Notes under the pieces: model-generated | Databases searched by the model: none | What the model saw: only the letters and a program-made list of their open reading frames with translations | Told to the model about the DNA's origin: nothing | In this document: piece by piece, positions 22,753-36,000 of the stretch | Layout: every line of letters starts with the position of its first letter | Position numbering within the stretch: position 1 is the stretch's first letter | Source: Acanthochlamys bracteata | Lineage: Eukaryota > Streptophyta > Magnoliopsida > Pandanales > Velloziaceae | NCBI GenBank assembly: GCA_019914995.1 | Contig: CM034143.1 | Span: 1,490,501-1,554,500 of the forward strand | Length of the DNA stretch: 64,000 bases | Reading direction: 5' to 3' | Program-made: the position numbers and the translations under genes

Positions 22753-23023
22753 ACATCATTATGCATCTAAGTCACAACTTAAGATCTTCATCGTCAACAA
22801 CATCAACTACTTGAGATGGTGATCAATCAAATTACATGTATGTATAACTCATGAAATCCACCATACGTTTTCGACTTATTCAAATCAATAATTTACACTA
22901 AAACCTAGATAGATAATCATCAACATTTCATCAAACACTTTAATTAAATAGGGTTAATATCTATATATGATCTTATTCTATACGTATAGCAGTATTGATT
23001 CATATGATGATCATATATATGAG

Positions 23024-24493
23024 TTAATTAAAGCTACCATCTTGAAGAGGATTCCAATCCCACAACTTATCTGACATGTTAGTACTCTGCATCGAATTCA
23101 TCGTCACCGTCGCCGGGGAAGAATGGAAAGGAAACATCAACTGGTGAGAAGACTGATGAAACTGCAGTGGATGATGATGCATCAAGAACCTGTTGTTTCC
23201 TTGCTGCTGCTGCTGCTGCATATAACTCTGATGATGATAACTTACGAACCTTGTGAGTTCATCGATGTTCGTTGAACTACCGTTGTACATCATCATGGAT
23301 TGCTGTTGTTGTTGCTGCTGCTGCTGATGCGAAAGGTTCGTGTTGTCTTCTTCGATGGAAGTAGTACTAGAGCTCAAAGGAGTAGTCGGAGTAGTAGTGT
23401 TGTTGTACAGCACTGCTGGTAGTGCTAACTGTGGTGATTCATTATCGATTGTTATTCTGCTGCTGCTAGCTTCGTGGATGTTGTTGTTTGCATCCGGAGA
23501 AGTTGGTTTTCTTGCTGTTGTGCTAACAATGGTTGCGTTGTTCTTTGATCTGTTGGATTCATTGTTGTTGCTTCTCGAGCTGGATGGCTTGTGAGGGAGA
23601 GTTCCAGGAAGATTACGGTGATCGTCGACGCCGGATCTTTTGTAGACTCTACAGAGCGAGATCTCCGCCTGTAAATATTGCAGCTTGCAAATATTATTTA
23701 TTTGATAATTGTCAGAAAAACTATATGAAGAAGATGAATTTAGTAACAGAAGCAAAAAAATTATTATAACAATAATAACGAACAAATGCATGTATACAGG
23801 GTTTAACTAATTCGTAGAGAATTTGGTTGAAAAATATGGTAGATATTAGATACGTGTTTTCTTTTCCTCTTATTATTAGAAAAAACTTTTAAAGGAGAAA
23901 TCTATAGATATACAAAGAAATTAAACCCTAAATGAATTTGAAGAAGAAATCTTTGAAAAGCTAGAAGAAGCGGAAAACACTTCTAATTAATCGACTGATT
24001 ATGAAGCTTTTGTTTTTTTTTTAGCAGCTGATGATCATGATCATAATAATAAGAGTTAAAAAAAAAAAGGATGTAATGAGAAACAAATCAAAGATTGTAT
24101 ATACACATACACGTATCATAGCAGATTCAAATTAAAATGTTGAAAAACTCAAAAAAAAGTTATATGAAGATCTAGCTTGTTTGCTGTAGTAGTGAGAAAA
24201 GGAAGATGTGACACTTTTCTCTTGTTAACTTATTAACTTCTTCTTCTTCACATGATTCATACCATTTCTAGCTAGCTAGATCATACATCGATGAAGACCT
24301 AACTAATTGATCAACAAACTCATAAATCAAATTTAAAAGAAAGAATAAATATTTCTAATCGATGAATTAATTAATTTAGAGCTTCAATCTTAGAAATTTC
24401 TTTTAATTTTTTGTCTAAATTGTAAATTGATTACCTTTTGATACCTCTCAGTTTCAGTCTGTGGTAGCCTGTACTCATTCATGATCCAACTTG
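23024..24493 (-). pseudogene. Truncated NAC gene copy (3' end of exon 2 plus exon 3)
   Basis: Exon 3 (23024-23668) encodes the same 214 residues as the intact gene at 28356-29000, starting [17 protein letters not shown] and ending [14 protein letters not shown]. The intron before it and the last part of exon 2 (24435-24493, [19 protein letters not shown]) are also present. Upstream, on the minus strand, the sequence then switches to antisense of the hydrolase pseudogene, so exon 1, most of exon 2, the DNA-binding NAC subdomains A-D and the promoter are missing. An open frame of 255 codons continues from exon 3 into intron sequence, but its start is intronic and should not count. It could only be expressed by read-through or a new promoter. 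Confidence 0.9.
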
Positions 24494-24496
24494 TCG

Positions 24497-27400
24497 AAGC
24501 AAAGGAGAAATGCATCTTCAATTTAGAACGTGTTAAAGACAGGTAATCCTTTGTGGATGTTCTTTCTCAAGGGGCCTGCAGATGGCGAAGGAGCTCTCTT
24601 GGTGCCTTTGTTTCCATTATCCATTAAAGACAGGTACTGCTTGGGCATGTCAGCTTCCTAATGTCAAACTCCATCAGCTAGAGCGCGTCGGCCATTGTCG
24701 TCATGAAAATGAAACCGGAATTGGTCTGTGAGAAACTATTTCCATGGTTGGATAGTCTGCTTCAGTTCTTTGAATTAGAGCTACTGATAAAGCAATGCAG
24801 ACTATGCTTTGCGCCAGTCTTGTGCTACTAACTAGATGATGATCGTGTTTATGAGCAACAAGTTGATGAGCTTGAACAGGTCATGCCTATACTTCAAAGA
24901 AAAACAATCAAGGCATGGAGATCAATGCAGAATGAATGGGCACGTTTGGCACTTCATTTCATTTTATTTCACCTTTTCATTTTCTAATAGACATATATCT
25001 ATCTAGAAATATTTTTTAAGAATTTGAAAAATACATATGAATTATGCGTTATAAAATCTTTAATTGTATAATTATTAACTTTTTATGTAAAAAAATTATC
25101 AAGCTCATTTTTAAAAGTCCCAAAATAACTTCTTTAAGCACTCCAAACTATCCGTGAAGATTTAGGATGCATTTGGTATTATTTTTCATAAAAATACTTT
25201 TTCAACTTTTTATTTTATAATTTTCAAATTACTTTTTATAATATTTTATAAAATTTATTTAAAATTTTAAAAAATATAAAAAAATTTTACGTCATAAAAT
25301 TTTATTATTATTTATTTATTATTTTTTAATTAAAAAAACTTATCTTTAAAATAGAATAAAAATATTTTTTATTTAAAAAAAATAATTTTGATAAGTACTT
25401 TCAAATATGTCCGACTCTACTACTAAGTGAGATTTTGAGCAAATGGCTATAGCCCATTTTACAAAGCATTTTTTCTCATCTGACTCAAGGATATATTTGG
25501 AGGAGGATATTCATGTCATTAACTAGCTTTTACTTGTTATGAAGTTTTTGCATATGCATAATTTAAGCATGCATTATCCGCAAGAGCGAATCCAGCATTA
25601 AAGAGTTTGTCTTTTTGGAAAATTTTTTGCTCAAATACCATTCCCAGCTTATGTTAAAACTAATTTTTTTTGTTCTCTAGACACCTCTAAGTAATATGCT
25701 ACTTATTTAAAAACTAAAACTAAGCCTAAATCTTTATAAGTCGAAATAAGCTACTTATTCTAATAAGCTTTTAATTTCAGCTCACTCACCAGGCGTGGCT
25801 TATGTTGCAGTCTGGTGCCTATGTAGCAAATTGAATGTACAGCAGCTTATACGTTATCTTTCGTTTATTTCTTGTAATATTTTTTGCGCACATTTTGCAA
25901 TGTAATGGATACATCATTCATGCAGTAATGCAAAATAGAACCTATTCACGAAAGTGAGTTTTTGAAAAATAAATTTATATTGAACTACTAAAAAGTAAAT
26001 TTTACTATAAGAGTAAAATTTAAAAAGTAAATATAGAAAATCATTCGGAAGTTTCTAAACCTAGGTCTTCTTCCATTATACTTATACATTAGCATGACGT
26101 ATACGTACTTGCATTATTTAGGTTTAGCAATCAATCTGGGGCATCCCGACTTTTGTTTTTCTGCATAAGTAGATCTACAGAATATTAATGATTATTTGGT
26201 AGTATTCTAAAGGTATGAATAAATTATTCGTCATAAAATTTATATATATAATAATTTTATATTGTTGAAGTTAACAAAAGATAAATTTATTTTTCGAAAA
26301 GTCTATATAAAATTTTTTTTAACAAAATCACCTTACTTTCAGCAACCCCAAACGATCCTATATAAGACAATGCATGCCTGCCTTATGTAGCAAAAAACAA
26401 CAAGAAACAATCACTGCGATTTAAAACAAAGCCAGCTCTTCACAAACTACATGCATCCACAGAGCCTGCTAGCTAGCTTGACTTCATCAGATACCAAAAA
26501 AACAAGGAGACAGAATAACAGCAAGGAATAAATCAAGATAAGGTTTGATCAATTATTGCTGCTATGCATTTGCATATATATATATATATATAGAATGCAG
26601 ACTTGGAGTACTAGCTAAGATCTTAGTAGTTAGTTTTAAAGAATGAAGACAAGTTTAATTGTTGCTTATTGTTCACTCACATGCATGTATGAAATGTTTT
26701 CGTATGAACATATATAGAACTATATTAAATTTGATTGGATCATCTTGTTTGGCATTGCTTGTGGCAAACTCTGCAAGGTCTTCTACCAATCTTGGCTTCA
26801 TTAATTTATTTCATGTCCATATATGCATGTTTGCTAGCTAGCTAGCTGAATAATTTAGTACTATTTTTTGTTTGTATATATGATAACAAACTAACATATC
26901 TATATACATACATGTGTACGCACATATGTACGAATTCAGGAAATTACAAGAAATCAAAGAATGTCGAAGAAGTTACCGTTATATGTTTTTTATGATGTTA
27001 CATATGATATTTTGTTAAAAACTTTTATAATTTTATGTCGAATAAATATAACAAATACTTAATTTTTTGATCAAAATAGGTTCATGTGGATATAGATTTT
27101 CATGCTTTGAGTTCAAATTAATGAGCATATCATATAGTTCTCTTTTGAAGTATACATGTATATGGAGATCATTATTATATATGTAGCTAATTAATAAATA
27201 TCATACACAAATAAAACATAGATAATGCTGTAAAAAAATTTTATGAACTTATGAAAACGATGAATTTCAGCGATTTGCTATATAGTTTATTCTGACTCTC
27301 AAAAACTTAAATAATTATTTGTTCTTGAACTCTATTTTCAATCAGTATCCGATTTAACGAGCCCTCAATGCATAAACACTTCTATTTCATGCAACTCTGA

Positions 27401-27799
27401 AACAACACAAAACACAAATACAATATATATACATATATCAACATGACAAAATTTGCCCTTTTTTTAGACCTTGAATAAACACAAAGAATTAATGCGTATA
27501 CAAATGTTGTACATTTCCTTTACGTCAAATTAATTAAGATGGTGTTTAGAAGTGCTTTTCAACTCATTTTTATTGAAATTTTTTATTTTATTTTTTTCAA
27601 TAAACTTTTTATAATATTCTATAGAATTTTTTTAAAAATTAGAAAACATAAAAAAATTTTACACCATAAAATTTTATTATTATTTATTATATTATTTTTT
27701 TGGATTAAAAAAAAGCTATTTTCAAAAATTCTCAAAATATCTTTGGTTCAAGAAAAGCTTTTTTCAATAATCATTTTCAAGCATCCCATAACTTATACA
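24497..27799. other. Non-coding part of tandem unit B
   Basis: The counterpart of 19168-22467 with the same content. No gene is recognised. A 105-codon open frame at 27539-27856 is an Ile/Phe/Lys-rich reading of AT-rich MITE-like sequence and is closed in unit A by small indels, so it is not a gene. Confidence 0.5.
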
Positions 27800-28084
27800 C
27801 ACTATTACAAAAATAATCTTCATCGACTAATATATCAGTCGGTACTTACAGACTGAAAAGAAAGTCGATAGGTATCGACTGTATCTTGTAGTCGGTAGTT
27901 ACCGGCTAACGCCTTTCAGTCGATAAGGTATTGTTCAATGCCGACTGTATTTTTTATTTAGTCGATAATTAATTTATAGACCGGTGCTTGTCGACGGAAT
28001 ATCGACTATTATTATTTCAGTTGATAATTTTTTACTCTTGTCGGCTACTTTACTCAGTCGGTGAAGACCTTATTTTTAATACTG
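27800..28084. mobile_element. Miniature CACTA-type element (copy B)
   Basis: The counterpart of 22468-22752 in the right tandem unit. It differs by a few bases in the motif-rich centre, where copy B keeps TAGTTACCGGCTAACG and TTTCAGTCGATAAGG while copy A has altered versions. It was duplicated with the segment, not inserted independently, because its position in the unit is the same. Confidence 0.75.
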
Positions 28085-28355
28085 ACATCATTATGCATCT
28101 AAGTCACAACTTAAGATCTTCATCGTCAACAACATCAACTACTTGAGATGGTGATCAATCAAATTACATGTATGTATAACTCATGAAATCCACCATACGT
28201 TTTCGACTTATTCAAATCAATAATTTACACTAAAACCTAGATAGATAATCATCAACATTTCATCAAACACTTTAATTAAATAGGGTTAATATCTATATAT
28301 GATCTTATTCTATACGTATAGCAGTATTGATTCATATGATGATCATATATATGAG

Positions 28356-30353
28356 TTAATTAAAGCTACCATCTTGAAGAGGATTCCAATCCCACAACTT
28401 ATCTGACATGTTAGTACTCTGCATCGAATTCATCGTCACCGTCGCCGGGGAAGAATGGAAAGGAAACATCAACTGGTGAGAAGACTGATGAAACTGCAGT
28501 GGATGATGATGCATCAAGAACCTGTTGTTTCCTTGCTGCTGCTGCTGCTGCATATAACTCTGATGATGATAACTTACGAACCTTGTGAGTTCATCGATGT
28601 TCGTTGAACTACCGTTGTACATCATCATGGATTGCTGTTGTTGTTGCTGCTGCTGCTGATGCGAAAGGTTCGTGTTGTCTTCTTCGATGGAAGTAGTACT
28701 AGAGCTCAAAGGAGTAGTCGGAGTAGTAGTGTTGTTGTACAGCACTGCTGGTAGTGCTAACTGTGGTGATTCATTATCGATTGTTATTCTGCTGCTGCTA
28801 GCTTCGTGGATGTTGTTGTTTGCATCCGGAGAAGTTGGTTTTCTTGCTGTTGTGCTAACAATGGTTGCGTTGTTCTTTGATCTGTTGGATTCATTGTTGT
28901 TGCTTCTCGAGCTGGATGGCTTGTGAGGGAGAGTTCCAGGAAGATTACGGTGATCGTCGACGCCGGATCTTTTGTAGACTCTACAGAGCGAGATCTCCGC
29001 CTGTAAATATTGCAGCTTGCAAATATTATTTATTTGATAATTGTCAGAAAAACTATATGAAGAAGATGAATTTAGTAACAGAAGCAAAAAAATTATTATA
29101 ACAATAATAACGAACAAATGCATGTATACAGGGTTTAACTAATTCGTAGAGAATTTGGTTGAAAAATATGGTAGATATTAGATACGTGTTTTCTTTTCCT
29201 CTTATTATTAGAAAAAACTTTTAAAGGAGAAATCTATAGATATACAAAGAAATTAAACCCTAAATGAATTTGAAGAAGAAATCTTTGAAAAGCTAGAAGA
29301 AGCGGAAAACACTTCTAATTAATCGACTGATTATGAAGCTTTTGTTTTTTTTTTAGCAGCTGATGATCATGATCATAATAATAAGAGTTAAAAAAAAAAA
29401 GGATGTAATGAGAAACAAATCAAAGATTGTATATACACATACACGTATCATAGCAGATTCAAATTAAAATGTTGAAAAACTCAAAAAAAAGTTATATGAA
29501 GATCTAGCTTGCTTGCTATGTAGTGGAGAAAAGGAAGATGTGACACTTTTCTCTTGTTAACTTATTAACTTCTTCTTCTTCACATGATTCATACCATTTC
29601 TAGCTAGCTAGATCATACATCGATGAAGACCTAACTAATTGATCAACAAACTCATAAATCAAATTTAAAAGAAAGAATAAATATTTCTAATCGATGAATT
29701 AATTAATTTAGAGCTTCAATCTTAGAAATTTCTTTTAATTTTTTGTCTAAATTGTAAATTGATTACCTTTTGATACCTCTCAGTTTCAGTCTGTGGTAGC
29801 CTGTACTCATTCATGATCCAACTTGTCCGAATCCCTTTCGGCGCCTTGCCGGAATAGAAAACGAGCGTTTTTTTCAATCCAATAGGCCTCGAATTCTCCG
29901 CACGTATCATCCGGTCAGCTCCGGTAGCTTTCCAGTACCCGGAAGTCGTTACCCGGTTAGGTCTATCTCCGTTCCGGTACTTCCTATCTCTTGGCACATA
30001 AAAGAACCATTCCTTCTCTCCTATCGCCGCAAAAGCTACGAAAACAATGGAAAAAAAAAAGAATTAGCAATCTAATTAAATAAATTTATGGTAAATAAAT
30101 TGATAGATGAATACTGACCAGGGAGTTCCCAGGGATCGTAACGGTAAAGATCGAGGAAAGTGATGAGCTCAACGTTGAACCTCTTGCCTTCAACCTTTCG
30201 CCGGAGATAGAACTCGATAAGTTCTTCTTCAGTTGGATGGAACCTGAATCCAGGCATAACTAAGTCATGCTCATGCTCGTCAACGATTGATCTTCCGCTA
30301 CCGTTACCGTTGCTGTTGCTATTCATCATCTCCGCTACTTGAAGAATTGCCAT
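28356..30353 (-). CDS. NAC035: NAC transcription factor, NAC035/LOV1 type
   Basis: Three exons (30119-30353, 29767-30035, 28356-29000) join in frame to 382 aa. After a short N-terminal leader ([18 protein letters not shown]) come the NAC subdomains: [63 protein letters not shown] plus [30 protein letters not shown] plus [10 protein letters not shown], and [12 protein letters not shown]. The order and wording match Arabidopsis NAC035 (LONG VEGETATIVE PHASE 1, about 414 aa), a nuclear regulator that delays flowering and acts in cold response. The C-terminal region is low-complexity (Ser/Asn/Thr), with a Q9 and a Q6 run, and ends LWDWNPL, close to the LWDMWNP end of LOV1. The intron positions fit the family. 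There is no membrane helix. The 3' half is duplicated to the left (copy A). Confidence 0.94.
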
Positions 30354-30560
30354 TCAACAACAAATCAAACTGCTCTCCTTCATCTAGTTCTTCAATTCTC
30401 CGCTACTTGAAGAATTGGTTAGTGGAGAAGTAGTACTTAGTGCAAGTTGATAAGAGAGAGACAGAGACAGAGATAGTGGTTAGACTCGCAATAGAAATGA
30501 ATGAATGTATACAAGTACTTAGCTAGTAGAGAAATAGAATTAGGGTTTACATACATGTTA
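30354..30560 (-). promoter_or_regulatory. 5' leader and proximal promoter of the NAC gene
   Basis: The region just upstream of the start codon has a duplicated CTCCGCTACTTGAAGAATTG block (once over the start codon, once about 60 bp upstream) and a GAGAGACAGAGACAGAGATAG tract, in plus-strand terms. CT-rich leaders are common in plant regulators. I cannot place a TATA box with confidence. Confidence 0.4.
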
Positions 30561-32712
30561 TTATTATTGAAATTAATTAGAGAACTAATTTTTATATATT
30601 AAAGAAATGTGTTTATAAAAATAATTTAAAAAATAAATTTAAAAATAGTTATTTCACTCGGTCTAGAGAGAGAAGAAGATTTTAGAGAGAAGTTAAGAGG
30701 GTTGGAGAAGAAGGATGATGTAGGTAGATAGGTTAGGAAGGACCTACAAAACAAGATTGGTTTTGTAATATATTTGAGGTGTGCATTAATGTTGGGAAAA
30801 TGACTATTTTTTAATGAATTTTTTCAATTTCTTATGCTAAAGAAATTAGGTTGGGAAATGAAAAAAAACACAACGAAGAAATGTCTAAGGTGATTTTTGG
30901 TTTAAATTTTTTTCTACATTTTAATATTTATTTCTAGGTAACTTTAAAATATCATAAAAATGTTCAAATTTTAAAAATACATTTAAATATATTTTATAAT
31001 AATTTTTTAGAAGTAAAAGAATAAGTTTAATTTTTTGAATGTTTCAAATTTTTTTAAAGAAGTATTTTGTTTAAACAAGTAAGAAGACGTATGAAAATGC
31101 TTATGATAAAAATTTTTTTATAAAATATTCTGAAATTTTCAATAAATAAGTATTTTTTGATATTATATATATGTATATCTAATTTATTTATAAATGTTAA
31201 TACAAAATAAATAGATAATTTAAAGTAAATTAAACTATCACAAAAAATTTACTTCTAATATAAAATAAATATAAGATAATTTTTATAAAATACTTTTAAT
31301 TTAATTTTTTTAACTTATTTTAAAAAAATGAGTTTACTTTAATCGTAAACACGTCCTTACCGTGTGCGGATGTTTACTAATTTAATACTTTTCTTTGACT
31401 TCAATTAGAGAAATGTTTTGTTTCCTCCTAGGAATATCCTAAAGGTTATGAGTAAACTCTTATATTGGAAACGACACTTTTACCCTTATCCAACGCCGAC
31501 ATGTTGTTCTATTCAATTTTGTTTTTTTAATGAAGAAAATGAATCACAAATTCAAATTCTAGTGACCAAAATGGATGTTGCTTTTTACTTCCATCAAATT
31601 CTAGAACATTTCAAAAATAAGAAAAAAAAGTCTGCCTAAGTTTTGTTCGTATTGAACAATCAAAACAACTTTTTTAAGTTTTTAGATCGAGTGATATTCT
31701 TTTGAAAAACAAGTTAAATGTATCACACTGGTTAGTTAGTTAAACATATTGATCAACAAATTAGGAATGCATTTAAAAATACTTTTGAAATAAATTTTTT
31801 TTAAAATAGAGATTATATTTACCTTTTTAATAAATAAGTTTTATTTTTTAATTTAATAATAATAATAATAAATTTGCTAAATAAAATTTTTTTATACTTT
31901 TTAAATTTTAATAAATTTTTAAATATTTATAAAAAATATATGAAAAATATAAAATTTATTTTTGAAGAACGTTTTGTAAAACATCATTTTAGTCCATTTC
32001 AGAAATTTGATAATAAAAGTGAGTCTAGTAGGTATGGAATAATATAGACACTCCTCTTGAATTTTTACGTACTCTTTTTTTAAAGCCGTCCGGTTAAGTA
32101 ATTAGACAATTATTATTTAATTAAGAGCTTATTTATTAATTTATCAAATTTATTTTTTAAGTTTATTTTTAATACAAAAATAAAAAAAATTATTTCTATC
32201 AAAAATTTATTTACTAAAGTTTATATAATACAAATTAAATAAAAAATTATTTTTATTTTTTAAAATTTATTTCAAAATAATGGGTTGATCTCAAAATAAA
32301 CACGTCGTAAGCAGTGTGTAGCTGCAGAAAATAAGACGTCATTTTCTCAATAATAAAATGTAATCGTTAGATGGTTTAATCAGATGGTTAGACTATACGC
32401 AAGAGTGCTTATAGATAGAGAAGTGCTTTTATCCCCCGCCTCTAATAGGATATTTGGATTCATTTATTAAGTATTTATTATTCAAAAATATTATATATTT
32501 TTTTTAATAAATTTTTTACAGTACATAATTTTTTTGAAATATAAAAAAATTATATATCATATAATATTAATATTTATTATGTTTTGTGAAGAAAATTAAA
32601 TTTATTTCTAAAAAAATTCTAAAATACTTGTATGGTTAAAAATTTGTATATCATAAATATTTCTAAACGTATGCTTGGTATTGTCCATGTAGAACATGCA
32701 TGAAGATTCAGT
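30561..32712. other. AT-rich intergenic region upstream of the NAC gene
   Basis: Very AT-rich sequence with several stretches that look like decayed MITEs (for example 30890-31110 and 31760-31990, with runs of TTTTTTAAAAATA type). A 73-codon frame at 31418-31639 has no domain signature. No gene is supported. Confidence 0.45.
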
Positions 32713-33052
32713 CGGTACTTTGTCTATTGCAATGAAGTCAGCAATTACCGACTAGCTACATTTGTTATGGGTAACTTATTTATATATTTTTATGAATTAT
32801 TAATCGCTAAGATAGTCGCTTATTATCTATAAATTACCGATTATCTTAGCAGTTCGTAAATTTCTTACTACTATGATGGATGATAATTTACTGTTTGAGC
32901 TCTTTCATTAGTGTCAAGTTATTCATCAATCGGTAGTTATTGACGGAATACCGACTAATATTTTTTAGTCGATAAGTGTCTTTATCGATTGCTTTTTGTG
33001 CTCTTACCGACTAAGGTTTTCTCAGTCCGTGTTGATCTTATTTATGATAGTG
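32713..33052. mobile_element. CACTA-type remnant with ACCGACT motifs
   Basis: The stretch carries repeated AGTCGGT, ACCGACTA and TCGGTAG motifs like the element at 22468-22752 and ends TTATTTATGATAGTG, which is the inverted form of CACTATCATAAATAA. The left CACTA end is not visible, so it is truncated or strongly diverged there. Confidence 0.6.
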
Positions 33053-36000
33053 ATGACTATGAAGACTTTGCTTTATATAGTTTTAATTTGGTTTTGTTTT
33101 TAATTAAATTTGTTTCTAAATGTTTTCTATTAAGTGAGTTGATGATAAGTGGGGCTAGCTAGATATAACTTTATTAGCTCAGTGTTTGCATGCATGCCTT
33201 CATACGCATGAGATTACTCAGTACAGCAAAGTCAAGTGAGACTTGTGACCACTTTGTGTTTGTGTTTTTTTTTTTTTTTTTTTTTTGAGAAAGTAATTTT
33301 TGTAAAGACAGCTTTAAAAAATTAAATTATAATTATTATCAAAATATAAAAATTAATCGGAAGTAATTTTATGATAAAAAGATATTTTTAGAAGCAAAAA
33401 AAATCCATTATGTTTTATGGATTTGCTTCGGTTTCTATATATTTATTTTACTTTAATTTATATATATATATATATATATATAGATTTGAACTAGCCAATG
33501 CATGCTTTTCACTTTTTTAATTTATTTAAACAAAGTTATTATTGAAAATGTTGTTCATCTATATTTGTTGTTTTGTTCTTGTTTTCTTTAATAGGCATTT
33601 TTTCTTGTTAGCATTTTATATCTCCCATTTGTTACATTATTCATCTTTACGAGATTTAACTTTAAATTGTTGAAAAATATTGAAAATAATCTAATTTTAT
33701 TACTTTTAAGTCTCAATACAAATCTTGAAAAGTGAAATAAATCTTGTCTTAAATTTCAAAGAATAATTTTGATTTATTAATGATTTTGGCAACTTTTCGA
33801 AGTATTTTTTAAAAGAATAACTATCTTCTAAATTAATTATCAAATTATTACTTATCTATTTTGTGTTTAAATATTATCTAACATCTACTCTGAATAACGT
33901 TTATAATAATTAACTTCCACTTATCAAAAAATTAATATTATTCTACGAATTATAATAAAAAAAAAGTTGGAGGAGTCGTTTTCGACGTTACCGCCCAAAT
34001 GATCCCGTCCACCGGAATCCCTAACTTAGATGGCTCCATGTTGTCCATTCGATTAATTAGGATCTTATATTTTCGAGTTATTAAAATTCAAATTTATAAA
34101 AGATTATTTAAAATTTATATATATATTATTTTTATTTAAAAATAAGTATATTTTAATCAAAAAATGTTTTTTTTAAAATTATTTATTTTAAGTAATCTCA
34201 GATGACCTTAACATGGCTGCAAATTGTCCATTCGATTAATTAGGTTCTTATGATAGATGAGAATTTAATTTTATAGAGATTTTAGGGTTTTGATAAATTT
34301 AATTTTTTGAAAGATCGAATTTAATTTGCGAGTTCATCATTATTGAAGATGTCCACCTCAAAGCAATAAATTAGGGCGGTTTTTGTGGTTGCATAAATAA
34401 TTTTGTGGCGTGGCGTGCTTCTTGGTCTCCGAATGTATGTGTGTAAACGTTTGATTAAAATTCTTTTTCAGAGTTAAGAACTTCCTAATGTCGTGGCAGA
34501 AAAATACGTGGTTTTTAATGTTAAAAGCGTGTGAGTCTGTTTAGCATTTTGTTTCGATACGTACAGTAAATTGATCTATACTTGTAAAAAATTATCTGTG
34601 CTATTGATTTATTTTGACCTATTTTGATCTATTTTTGATCAGTTCTAATCCGATCGATTCGTCCGCTCAAATCAAATCGGATTAAATAAAATTTAAAAAA
34701 ATTAATTAAAAAATTTAAATTAATAATATATTTAATATAAAAATAATTATTAATAGTTTTATGTTGAAAAATATATGTAGTTTAGATTTTATATTTAAAT
34801 ATAATAATGCAAAACTATAATTGATTATTTTTTATTAAAAATATCATTTATTAGTGATTTTTAAAATTTTATATTGTAAATATATTCAGACTCAAATATG
34901 TATATCTAAAAAAGTTAGTTATGTCTATTTTATGATTTATCTATTTTATAATTTTATCTTCTTCTAATCTTCTAATTTATTTAAATATTTTTATTATAAA
35001 TATTTGTTATTATTATTGTTGGTGGTTGTGGTAATGTCATGATAGCAATACTTTAATTTTTGCTGTGATTATTATTGCTGTTGTTGGTAGTAACACTATA
35101 GTAAAAATATTTTAATTTTTTACTCTGGTTGCTGCTGCTATTATTATTGGTAGTGTCATGATGGTAGTAAATTTTTTACTATGATTGTTGTTATTATTGA
35201 TTAAAAATAATTTAATATTATTGACTGACGGTTAGACTGATTGATTCGGCCGATCAACTCGAGAATCGTGACTCGGACAATTTTTCAATTCGATTTTCTG
35301 TCCAATTCTTACAACTATAGTTTCATCCATTCTAAATTTTCTTTTTAATTTCACATTTTTAATAAAATTTTATAATAGTTTATAAAATTTATTAAAAAAT
35401 TTAGAAAATATAAAAATTTTACATCTTTATTATTTTTTAAATAATAAATAAAACTTATTTTTAAATAGAATAAAAATATTTTTATTTTAAAAAAAATTTA
35501 TAAGCATTTTTAAACACAATTATTTCTGTAGAAGCCAAATTCTTTTGAAATGAATTTGATGAAACTAAATTAAATAGAAAATGAGTTAACAAAACGAGAT
35601 TGCTTATGAAATAAAGTTTTTTTAAATAGAAAATATTTTTTTTTTTAAAAAACGAGCTCTATTTTTTTAACTTTTAAAAATATAAAAAATATGCAATAAA
35701 AAGATCTCATTATGTAAAATTTTTTTATATTTTCTAAATTTTTATATATTTATAAAATATGTATTAAAAATATAAAATTGAAAATTGAAAATGAGCGTCA
35801 GGAAACGCTCAACCAAACGCCGGATGAGTTTGGAAAAGTTAAACTATAAACGGTGACTGCATTCAAAATTTGGCCGAAAAAATACATTTAGAAAAACTGA
35901 AATAATCTCTAAAAATAAATTTAAAAATAAAATTTTCAGGAGTAAAGTTTCTAGAAATTGGTTTAACATTTAAGTGTGATTTTTGTTTATGATTATAGTT

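Larger units (their letters stand above)
19161..24494. repeat. Tandem duplication, left copy (A)
   Basis: This unit of about 5.33 kb is repeated almost exactly at 24490-29826 in direct orientation (offset 5329 bp at the left end, 5332 at the right end, so only a few small indels). Visible differences are homopolymer length changes, scattered single-base changes and a small cluster near 22547-22595. It begins in the hydrolase pseudogene (ACTTGCCGAAGC) and ends inside exon 2 of the NAC gene (CCAACTTGTC). It holds a truncated NAC copy, one CACTA-type miniature element and AT-rich sequence. Confidence 0.97.
24490..29826. repeat. Tandem duplication, right copy (B)
   Basis: Direct repeat of 19161-24494. 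The join at 24489-24496 reads ACTTGTCGAAGC. The end of the unit (ACTTGTCCGAATC) and its start (ACTTGCCGAAGC) share ACTTG, a 5-bp microhomology. The right end runs on without interruption into the rest of NAC exon 2 and exon 1, so this copy contains the 3' half of the intact gene. Its left end carries the last bases of the hydrolase pseudogene without its upstream exons. Confidence 0.97.

Noticed and set aside
23340-23769. Plus-strand open frames opposite NAC exon 3 (also 28672-29101)
   Set aside because: Shadows of the CAG/AAC-rich NAC exon on the other strand.
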